64,000 nucleotides of DNA from Pipra filicauda (taxonomy: Eukaryota; Chordata; Aves; Passeriformes; Pipridae). Location: assembly GCF_003945595.2 (NCBI RefSeq), contig NW_024104757.1:1-64000 (forward strand), read 5' to 3'. Shown here in pieces: positions 1-7,903 of this stretch; positions within the stretch are counted from its first letter, which is position 1, and each line of letters opens with the position of its first letter. A model generated the notes under the pieces. That model saw only the letters and a program-made list of their open reading frames with translations. It was not told where the DNA came from and did no database searches. Made by a program: the position numbers and the translations under genes.

Positions 1-385
1 ATGAAGGTTTGTGGGTCCAAAAGGTTCTGCAGGTTTTGGGGCACCCCGAGCCCCTGGATTTGCAGGAATTGCTGGCTGTGGAAGGACCCCCCCATGCTCC
101 CCAGCTACGGGATGTGCTGCTGGGGACTGACTCCCTGCAGGGCTGTGCCTCAAGCTCAGCCAAACAAGGATCCTGGTGCAGAATCCCAAAACAAAGCCCT
201 GGCAGTGCCAGAGATGGGGGAGCAGCCACTCAGCCCCTGCTGGTTCACGTCCCACACACTGAATATCAACCTCACCCTGGTCTCCTGGGGAGGGGAGGGG
301 TGTGTTGGCCTTTTCTAGTTGCAGAGAGAAACACTGGGGCGTGAAGACTCTGAAGAAATAAAATATATTAATGTGTGTGTGTGCG
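1..385 (+). other. Probable 3' UTR end of upstream gene (SLC41A1 by synteny)
   Basis: No reading frame here resembles a known protein. The stretch ends in a canonical AATAAA followed by a TG-rich tract, as expected for the tail of a + strand transcript. In mammals the gene immediately upstream of RAB29 in the same orientation is SLC41A1, a Mg2+ transporter, so that is the likely owner. This assignment is by synteny only; none of its coding sequence is in the window. Confidence 0.35.
357..362 (+). terminator. Poly(A) signal AATAAA with GT-rich downstream element
   Basis: AATAAA at 357-362 is followed within 10-30 bases by alternating TG (about 372-392), the usual downstream GU-rich element. 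Cleavage is expected near 375-380. It would end the transcript upstream of RAB29. Confidence 0.5.
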
Positions 386-424
386 TGTTGTGGAGTCTTT
401 TTGTTGATCTGTGGGTTGCAAAGG

Positions 425-985
425 GGCTGGAGGTGCAGGGGTGCCCGGGGCAGGGGGTGCAGAGAGCAGGGGCTGGGGGTGTTGGGGTGCATGTGGCAGG
501 ATCTGGGGGTGCATGGGGCTGGATCTGGGGGTACAGGGGTGCATGGGGCTGGGGGTGCATGGGGCTGGATCTGGGGGTGCAGGGGGTGCCCAGAGCAGGG
601 CTGGGGGTGCAGAGGGCAGGGTCGGGGGGTGCAGGGGATGCACAGGACTGGGGAGGGGGTGCACGGGGCTGGGGGTACAGGGGATGCCCAGGGTTGGATC
701 CGGGGGTGCAGGGGATGCACAGAGCTGGATCTGGGGGTGCACAGAGCTGGATCTGGGGGTACAGGGGATGCACAGAGCTGGATCTGGGGATGCACAGAGC
801 TGGATCTGGGGGTGCAGGGGATGCAGAGATGGGTCCGGGGATGCACAGAGCTGGATCTGGGGGTGCACAGAGCTGGATCTGGGAGTGTACAGAGCTCGGT
901 CCAGGGGTGCAGGGGATGCACAGGGCTGGGTCCGGGGGTGCAGGGGATGCACAGGGCTGGGTCCGGGGGTGCCCGGGACAGGCAG
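425..985. repeat. G-rich two-tier minisatellite between SLC41A1 tail and RAB29
   Basis: About 560 bp of imperfect tandem repeats. A 22-bp unit with core TGCACAGAGCTGGATCTGGG alternates with a 31-bp version carrying an extra TGCAGGGGA. Runs of four or five G recur every unit on the + strand. Long ORFs in several frames here are by-products of the repeat, not genes. It fills almost all of the gap between the upstream poly(A) site and the RAB29 promoter. Confidence 0.9.
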
Positions 986-1005
986 GGCCGGTCCCGGCCG
1001 AGCGA

Positions 1006-1025
1006 ACTACAAGTCCCGGCAGCCC
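1006..1025 (+). promoter_or_regulatory. ZNF143/Staf-type site in the RAB29 core promoter
   Basis: ACTACAAGTCCCGGCAGCCC closely matches the ZNF143 (SBS) consensus ACTACAANTCCCRGCA. It lies 88 bp before the chosen RAB29 start codon in a TATA-less GC-rich segment, a usual position for this factor at housekeeping promoters. Function is inferred from the motif alone. Confidence 0.55.
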
Positions 1026-1093
1026 CGGCGCGGTTCCGCCGCTGCCCCACCTGACCCTCTCACATGACCGGCGGGGCCGGGGCCGGGGCCGGG

Positions 1094-4000
1094 ATGGGGC
1101 AGCGCGATCGCATGTTCAAGGTGCTGGTGGTCGGGGACGCCACGGTGGGCAAAACATCGCTGGTGCAGCGCTACGCGAACGACAGCTTCAACCGGCACTA
1201 CAAATCCACCGTGGGAGGTGAGCGGGGGCACCCTGCCCTCCCCGGGGGCTGCCCGGGCATCCCGGGGCCATCCCCGGGCTCCTCCCCGGGGGCTCGGGGG
1301 CTTCCCGGGGGTGCCGGTGCCATCCCCGGGGGCTCGGGGTCTCCAGGGGTCTTCCCGGGGTCTTTAGAGATTCCCTGTGGTCCTGATGTTCTCCAGGGAG
1401 TCCCGGTGCCCTTCCTGGGGTGTCGAGGCTCTCCCCGGGGTCCCAGTGCTCTCCCCGGGGTCCCAGTGCTCTCCCCGGGGTCCCCCCCGGGGTCCTGATG
1501 CCCTCCACCGGCACCGGCCTCTCCACCGGGTCTGTCCCCGGTTCGCATCCCGAGCCCTCTCGGCTCCGTCCCGGAGCGCCCCGGGACCCCCCACCCTCGG
1601 CCGAGCCCCCGGGACCGCCGCCCCTCGCCCGGGGGATGCTCGTCCTGCTCCCCCTGCAGCCGTGGGAGCGGGAATTTGGGAAAGGAACAAGCTCCCATCG
1701 GTGGTTTGTTGAGCATCTCCCGCAGCAGCTCCCAGAGCCTCTTCCCTGAGCCCCCCGGGGGTTCCTGTCCCTCTGCCCGGCTCATTCCCCGGGGTGCCCC
1801 ATCCTTCTCCCCCCTCCTGGGAATAACGACCCCCAGGAGCTGGACGGTCTGAGGTTACAGGCTCAGCTCTTCCCAGCAAAACCAGCAGCATTAATTAGTG
1901 GTTTGGCATGAATTTAACAGCCTGGAACCACCACTGGGGTGTTGGTGGTGCTTGGGAAGGTGGTGGGGCAGCAACAGGTCTGGGAATGGGGCTGAGTGGG
2001 GTTGTGGTTCTTTGTTCAGCACCAGTGTAAATGAATAACCTGGAAGGAGCAGGAGCTGACAAGGCTTTTCCCAGGAAATCTCCCCAGAGGCCCAAAATAG
2101 TGGGGGCCAAGCAGAGCTGTTTAAGTCTTATTCAGGAGTCGAGGAGGGGATGGATTAAAAGTGGAAAACACTGGAGAGCCACATCCCAGTGGGCAGAGCA
2201 CTGGGCTGTGCCCACGGTCACTCCCAGCAGGAAGAGCTGCAGACTTTTTTCTTCTTTTTTTTTTTTTCCTTAGTTCCTGGTTTTGGTAAGTCCCAGCCCT
2301 GCTGAGGGTGGCTGCCAGCAGCACCACACAGGTTTTCCCCTGTGGAGAAAACCTGACCCATCAGAATCTGAGGAACACAGGGTTTCCCCTTCTGACTCAC
2401 TGCATTGGTTAAATCAAATCATGGAATGATGGAAGGGACCTTAAAGCTCATCTCCTTCCACCCCCTGCCCTGGGCAGGGACACCTTCCACTAGCCCAGGT
2501 TGCTCCAAGCCCCATCCAACCTGGAGTTGTGGGTGGGCTGGTTACAAACCCACTGGTTCGGGGTTCTGGAAGGTCCCACGATTTGGCCTGTGCTGGGAGA
2601 TGGGGAGAGGCTGTGGAGGAATGAGCTCTGTGGTGCAGAGCACCCCTGACGAGGCTTCCTTTCTTTTTTTTGGGATTCCCCAGTGGATTTTGCCCTGAAG
2701 GTGGTTCAGTGGTCGGAGTCGGAGACGGTGCGGCTGCAGCTCTGGGACATCGCAGGTGAGTCCACAGGGACCAGGAAACAGGAGCAGAATTTAAAGTTCT
2801 CAATGGCTTGGCCCTTTTCCCCTTCCCTTTTCCTCTTCCTTTTCCCCCTTCCTTTTTCTTTTCCCCTTCCTCTTCCTTTCCCCCTTCCTCTTCCTCTTCA
2901 TTTTTTTTTCCTTTTCCTTCTGCTCCCAAAATAAATCCCAGAAGCCTGTGGATTCCAGGGGTGTGACTGCTCTGGTTTGCAGGGCTGGCTCTAGCCCGCC
3001 ATAGTAATTTAAATATTTAATTAAAAGCCCATTTGCAAGGAGCTCAGCAGCAAAGACAGTAATTCCTGCTGAGCATTTCCTTTTGGCTTCAGAGCCAGAG
3101 CAGAGGGAATGGGAAACAGGCTCATCTGTAGCTGGATGTGTGACTTCTCAGCTCCAGATCTTGTGTTAAAACCTGGATTTCTGGCATGACAGCCAGGAAT
3201 CCTGAGCCTTGCATGGAGCAGCTTCATGGACCTTAGACTGCTTTGGCTGCCAGGATTGGGATCTGGCTGCTCCATGAGCTGTGGGAGCAGGGCCAGTGGG
3301 TCCCTCAGGAGCAGGCAGGGGAAGAGGAGACTGTTGGGTGCTCCCGAGGTGAGGGCAGCAGGATGGGAGGAGGACACACTCCAGGGGACAGTGTTCCATG
3401 TGCTGAGGTGGAGTGAGGAGCCCCTGCTCCCCGGAGAGCTGCAGGAAAACGTGGCTCCCAAATTCCCTGGCACCAGGACAGGGCAGCAAGGTCTCTAAAA
3501 TGGCACCTCTGGATCCGGAGAGATGAGAAAAACAGGGCTGTGGTTTCCTCCCGTTTCGCTGCTCGGCCGCCCGTGTCTGGAATCCTTAAAAAGGCGACAG
3601 GAAGGAGAAGTTGGCAGCGGGAGGATTGCAGCAAGAAACTGGTTTCGGTTTTGGCACAAAAAAAAAAGGCTTTTGAGATGTGGAAAGCAGGGGGGCCAGC
3701 CTGGCACCGTGCCCTTGTTGTGCCCCAAGAGAAGGAGATGCCCGAGCTGACGGTCCCTGGGCATCCCCAGCACCTCAGAGGTGTGTGGGGGCACAGGGGT
3801 GGCTTGAGGGGACTCCAAGTTACACCAGGAATAATGCAAATATTATGGTTGCTCCATCCCTGGAAGTGTCCAAGGCCAGGTTGGACAGGGCTTGGAGCAA
3901 CCTGGGCTAGTGGGAGGTGTCCCTGCCCAGGGCAGAGGGTGGGATGAGATGAGCTTTAATTTCCCTGCCAACCCAAACCAGTCTGGGATCCCATGACTTT

Positions 4001-7000
4001 ATGATCTGAGTGCTGGCATTCAGAGCTGCCCAGTTTGCTCCAGCTCCACCACTGGATCAAACTGGAGTGCCTGTATTTCCTCATTATTTGAGTGGGGACC
4101 ACCAGTGTCAGCTGAGAAAAGGATGGACCTCAATAAACACATTATTTGCACGAACAAATCCCAAAATAGTAACCCTGGGGGGTGATTTTTTTCCCCTTTG
4201 ATCCCGAAGGACAGGAACGTTTCACATCCATGACCCGCCTGTACTACAGGGAGGCCTCAGCCTGTGTCATCATGTTTGATGTCACCAACATCAGCACCTT
4301 CAGCAACAGCCAGAAGTGGAAGCAGGATTTGGACAGCAAGCTCCTGCTGCCAGACGGGAATCCTGTGCCTTGCCTGCTGCTGGCCAACAAGGTGAGGAGC
4401 TCTGGGTGGGTTTGGGTGTCTTTTTGTGTGTGTTTCTGTGGTTTTGTGTGTGTTTTTATGTGTTTGTGTGGTTTGTGTTTGTGTGGTTTGTGTTTGTGTG
4501 GTTTGTGTTTGTGTGGTTTGTGTTTGTGTGGTTTGTGTTTGTGTGGTTTGTGTTTGTGTGGTTTGTATTTGTGTGTTTGTGTTTGTGTGTATTTTGTGTG
4601 TGTTTCTCTGTGTTTGTGTGTGTTTGGATATATTTGTGTGTATTTCTATGTGTTTCTATGTGTTTGGATATATTTGTGTGTATTTCTGGGTGTTTCTGTG
4701 TGTGTTTGTGTTTCTGTGTGTTTGGATATATTTGTGGGTGTTCCTGGGTGTTTCTCCCTGTTTCTGTGCATGCACAGGGGTGCAGAATGGAAGGGGACAC
4801 CTTTAGCACTCACCCCTGCCTAGAGTTATCCCCTAGCCTGTTGTCTTTTAATCCCTTCCATAAGTCTCCTGGAGTTTCCATTTTCTAGGCAGGATTCTCC
4901 TCCATGAGCAGGGCCCTGGTGAATGCACTGAGTTGTTTCCAACTTCTCTGCCCTGGGATGCAGCACCTTGTCCTGTGCTGTTGGAGCTCTGCAGCTCCTG
5001 GATTACAAAGCTTTGCTTTCTCTTTTTCAGTCCTTAACTTGCAGAGTTGTTAAGGTTAGAAAAAACCTTTAATATAAATCACCAAATCCAGCACCATGTT
5101 CACCACTGAACCATGTCCTCGAGTGTCACATCCACTCGTTTTTTGAACACATCTAGGGATGGTGACTGGCCTGGGCAGTCTCTTCCAGGGCTTTACAACC
5201 CTTTCCATAAATTTTTCCTTCATTTAAAAACTCCCTTGATGTTCTTCGTGTGCCAGCCCTGGCTCAGCAGCTCTTTCCAGGTTCAGTTTGAGACTTGCCT
5301 GGTTTGGGAGAGCCCAAAACTGGAGATGACTCGTGATGGGTGGGCAGGGGAGGGGCTTTTCTTTTTCCACTTCTCCACAATTTACACTTCCCTCAATAAC
5401 TTGTTTTTGATTGCTTCTGCAACTCCCTGACAGGAGGGGGGAGCCGGGGGGGGTCGGGCTCTGCTCCCAGGGAACGAGGGACAGGAGGAGAGGGAATGGC
5501 CTCAAACTGTGCCAGGGGAGGCTCAGGTTGGACATCAGGAGGAATTTCTCCATGGAAAGGGTGGTCAGGCCTTGGAAGGGGCTGCCCAGGGAGGTGGTGG
5601 AGTCCCCACCACCCCTGGAGGTGTCCAAGAAAGGACTGGTTGTGGCCCTCAGTGCTCTGGGCTGGGGGACAAGGTGGGGATGGGGCACAGGGTGGACTCA
5701 GTGATCCTGGAGGTCTTTTCCAACCTCACTGATTCTGGGATTCTGCTCTGAGGTGGCAGTTTTGCCTGTTTTAGGGAAATCTGTGTGCCTGCCCCACGAG
5801 CTGTTGTGGGTCAGGGTCTCTCTGCCTCCTGGCACGTCCTGTTGTCATCACCGTGGCCGCAGTGCCACCACACCTGGAACTCCTCTCCTGGCTGCTGAGA
5901 GGCAGATTTGGGACGAGGGACAGTGTTTGAAGCTCCATTCCATGCGTGCCTGACTGAGGTGTGTCAGTAACTCAGATGAGATAAATAAATTGCTGCTTGC
6001 AACATCCCATTAGGAACCTTGCCCCAGAGCTCTCTATCAGCCCGGGAGCTGGGAGCTGGGGAGGGCTGAGCTGCCTGCACACAGGCAGTAAATGGCCCTC
6101 CCAGCTTAAAAATTAGGAAGAAATTCATCCCTGTGAGGGTGGGCAGGCCCTGGCACAGGTTGCCCAGAGAAGCTGTGGCTGCCCCATCCCTGGAAGTGTC
6201 CAAGGCCACCTTGGATAAACTTGGAGCAACCTGGTGGAAGGTGTCCCTGCCCAGGGCAGGGGGAAGGAATGACGTGATGTTTAAGTTCCCTTCCAACTGA
6301 AACCATTGCATGATTCTGTGATTCTGAAATGCCTGATTCCTGTTTTCCAGTGTGACCTTTCCCCCTGGGCAGTGACAAGAGAAGAAGTGGATCGGTTCAG
6401 CAAGGAAAATGGCTTTTCGGGATGGGTGGAGACTTCTGTCAAGGAAAACAAGAATATCAATGAGTCCATGAGGTAGGAACAGTGCCTGGTGATGCATCCA
6501 AGAGTTAATTCCCTGCACAGAGAGGTTGTGGTCTCCCCATTCCTGGAAGTGTCCAAGGCCAGGTTGGATAAACTTGGAGCAACCTGGGCTAGTTTAAGGT
6601 GTCCCTGCCCATGGCCAGAGGGTGGAACTGGATGAGCTTTAATGTCTCTTCCAACTCAAACCATCTTGTGATTCCCTGATCCTCTGATCTTTTCCAACAC
6701 AGTGAGGGAGGTGCTGTCAGTGAGCAACAAATAGCAGCAAAAACACACAGTAAATCTCCCAAAAGGAAACTGAATTCTGAGAGGTCACAAGTTCATCCCT
6801 CCTCGGATCAGCTCTGACATGGTTGTGGAGACAGAAATCCTTTGAACAGCACCAGGGGTGTTTTTTTCACGTGCTGGCCTCTTCCAGGAGGATGGGAGTT
6901 CTTGTGCAAAGAGATCAGAATTTCTCTGGTGATGCACCAGTCCTTTAGTGCAGAATTTGGCCTTTTCTGAAGGGCATGGGAATCATGGAATCATTAAGGT

Positions 7001-7903
7001 TGGAAATCCAAAACATCACCACCATCATGTTCACCACTAAACCATGTCCCCAGGTGCCACACCCACACATTTTTGGAGCACTTCCAGGGATGGTGGCTCC
7101 ACCACTGCCCTGAGCAGCCCCTTCCAGGGCTTTACAACCCTTTCCATGAAGAATTTTTTCCTTGTGTCTAATCTAAACCTAGTCTGGGTGTTCACAGCTC
7201 ATGCTGAGCTTGGGCAGGTGGTACCCAGGGGATCTGTTGATGTGTCCCAGTCCTTAACAGGACCTGAGGTGAGGTGGTTGCAGTAGGTGTTGTGAGTTAT
7301 CCAGTCACTGCAGAGCCTCCTGATGCTGCCAGGTAATCTGAGGAATCTTCTCAGTGCTATGAAGTCCCTTAACCTGATTTTTAAATCATTTTGCTGGAGT
7401 TTTGTGTCCTTCTGACCTGAACTGCTGTTTCTTTTCTGCACTGCTGAAAAGCTTTGTGCCCCCCAGTGCTGCTGGTTAAAAAAAACCAAACAAACCCACA
7501 AACCAAACTCCCTGTGGTGGTTTGAGACCCCTCAAAAATCCAATTTCCAAGTTCAAGCCCTCCTCCCACAGTTTGCTTTAGTGTGAGAGGGTTTTCAGAC
7601 AAAACACAGTTACTCAGCATTGGGGGAAGAGGAAAATACTTACAAGGTTTATTTATATACATATATATAGGTAACATATATATATATATATAGGTAACAA
7701 CTTAACTATCTCTTCTATGATGAAATAATATATTTACATTAGATTAAATTTCTCTTTTTCTTCAACAAGAATGTTTCTCTTGCAGAGTGCTGATTGAAAA
7801 GATGATGTCCTCATCCACGGGTGATGGAAGTTCCTCCACTGCTGGGAGTGGGGATTATATTAATTTAAAAGAGACCTCCCCACCAGGCTGGGCGTGCTGT
7901 TAG
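1094..7903 (+). CDS. RAB29: RAB29 (RAB7L1) small GTPase, five coding exons
   Basis: Exons join 1094-1217, 2684-2755, 4210-4391, 6351-6472 and 7786-7903. All introns are GT-AG, and the product is 205 aa (human 203). Rab-family GTPase of the trans-Golgi and lysosome; the mammalian protein recruits and activates LRRK2. Visible motifs: P-loop GDATVGKT (14-21), switch I Thr39, DIAGQE (63-68) with catalytic Gln67, NKCD (125-128), ETSVK (153-157), and a C-terminal Cys-Cys (204-205) for double geranylgeranylation. Thr71 and Ser72, the positions phosphorylated by LRRK2 in mammals, are present. The start at 1094 has a strong context (G at -3 and +4) and gives the MGxRD N-terminus of the family; an in-frame ATG at 1064 has a poor context and would add only ten Gly/Ala-rich residues. 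The segment between residues 171 and 190 is Ser/Gly-rich and diverges from mammals. Identification is secure. Confidence 0.96.
1225..1500. repeat. CCCCGGGG-rich minisatellite in RAB29 intron 1
   Basis: Irregular repeats of 15-30 bp built around CCCCGGGG. They become a clean 20-bp period (GGGGTCCCAGTGCTCTCCCC) at about 1436-1495. They overlap the 3' side of the RAB29 promoter island. Confidence 0.7.
2413..2535 (-). mobile_element. CR1 LINE 3' fragment
   Basis: It reads ATGGAA...GGGACCTTAAAGCTCATC...CCAGGTTGCTCCAAGCCCCATCCAACCTGG, the reverse complement of a CR1 3' end. It is 5'-truncated and non-coding. Confidence 0.85.
2806..2926 (+). repeat. Polypyrimidine tract in RAB29 intron 2
   Basis: About 120 bases of nearly pure C/T (blocks of CCCTT, CCTCTT, TTTTCC) begin ~50 bases after the exon 2 donor. 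Such a mirror-like homopyrimidine tract can form H-DNA; that is inference. Confidence 0.8.
3845..4005 (+). mobile_element. CR1 LINE 3' fragment
   Basis: A sense CR1 end: CTCCATCCCTGGAAGTGTCC...TTGGAGCAACCTGGGCTAGTGG...GTGTCCCTGCCC, ending in a decayed CCCATGACTTTATGAT tail. Confidence 0.85.
4440..4770 (+). repeat. GT-rich 15-bp minisatellite in RAB29 intron 3
   Basis: The unit GTTTGTGTTTGTGTG is repeated about eight times from roughly 4459 to 4575. It degrades into TTTGGATATATTTGTGTGTATTTCT-type units up to 4770. It starts about 50 bases after the exon 3 donor. Long ORFs here (FVWFVFVW repeats) are artefacts. Confidence 0.9.
5045..5265 (-). mobile_element. CR1 LINE 3' fragment (second subfamily)
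   Basis: It reads TTAAGGTTAGAAAAAACCTTTAATATAAATC...ACCATGTCC...CAGGGCTTTACAACCCTTTCC, the reverse complement of a CR1 subfamily distinct from the fragment at 6105. Confidence 0.8.
5412..5748 (+). mobile_element. CR1 LINE 3' fragment, longest in RAB29
   Basis: A sense CR1 end of ~335 bp: GAGGGAATGGCCTCAAACTG...GGTTGGACATCAGGAGGAAT...GGTCTTTTCCAACCTCACTG followed by a GATTCTGGGATTCTG tail. Any ORF here is decayed. Confidence 0.9.
6105..6330 (+). mobile_element. CR1 LINE 3' fragment abutting RAB29 exon 4
   Basis: A sense CR1 end: AGGAAGAAATTCATCCCTGTGAGG...CCCTGGCACAGGTTGCCCAG...TTCCCTTCCAACTGAAACC then CATGATTCTGTGATTCTGA. The tail stops about 20 bases before the exon 4 acceptor at 6350. Confidence 0.9.
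6510..6690 (+). mobile_element. CR1 LINE 3' fragment just after RAB29 exon 4
   Basis: Sense CR1, same subfamily as the copy at 6105: TCCTGGAAGTGTCCAAGGCC...CTCTTCCAACTCAAACC then TTGTGATTCCCTGATCCTCTGAT. It begins ~38 bases after the exon 4 donor. Confidence 0.88.
6978..7190 (-). mobile_element. CR1 LINE 3' fragment
   Basis: It reads GAATCATGGAATCATTAAGGTTGG...ACCATGTCCCCAGGTGCCAC...TTTACAACCCTTTCC, the reverse complement of the CR1 subfamily seen at 5045 and, more distantly, of the plus copy at 5412. Confidence 0.85.

Larger units (their letters stand above)
1218..2683 (+). other. RAB29: RAB29 intron 1
   Basis: Donor GTGAGC at 1218, acceptor CAG at 2681-2683, phase 1. The first ~300 bp is a GC-rich repeat: a 20-bp unit containing GGGGTCCCAGTGCTCTCCCC is repeated around 1436-1495 inside a broader CCCCGGGG-rich tract (1225-1500). 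A minus-strand CR1 fragment lies at 2413-2535. I see no coding exon. Confidence 0.8.
2756..4209 (+). other. RAB29: RAB29 intron 2
   Basis: Donor GTGAGT at 2756, acceptor AG at 4208-4209, phase 1. It holds the polypyrimidine tract, a plus-strand CR1 fragment (3845-4005) and otherwise unique sequence with no recognisable exon. The acceptor is weak: the C/T-rich stretch at 4185-4200 is followed by GATCCCGAAG. Confidence 0.75.
4392..6350 (+). other. RAB29: RAB29 intron 3
   Basis: Donor GTGAGG at 4392, acceptor TTCCAG ending at 6350, phase 0. It contains the GT minisatellite and three CR1 fragments, the last of which ends about 20 bases before exon 4. The remaining 4770-5040 and 5750-6100 is unique sequence with nothing recognisable. 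Confidence 0.8.
6473..7785 (+). other. RAB29: RAB29 intron 4
   Basis: Donor GTAGGA at 6473, acceptor TTGCAG ending at 7785, phase 2. It holds two CR1 fragments and an AT dinucleotide tract (7655-7695) in which ATATATAGGTAACA occurs twice. No exon is recognisable. Confidence 0.75.

Noticed and set aside
319..1221. 300-codon + strand ORF and overlapping 218-227-codon ORFs
   Set aside because: They are translations of the G-rich minisatellite in several frames at once; only 1094-1217, in the RAB29 frame, is coding.
4182..4823. 213-codon ORF containing RAB29 exon 3
   Set aside because: It reads through the exon 3 donor into the GT minisatellite. Joining 4391 to 6351 restores the conserved NKCD motif, so the exon ends at 4391.
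5411..5704. Possible CR1-encoded protein remnants in the CR1 fragments
   Set aside because: All copies are short 3' ends with no intact ORF1 or reverse transcriptase motifs.
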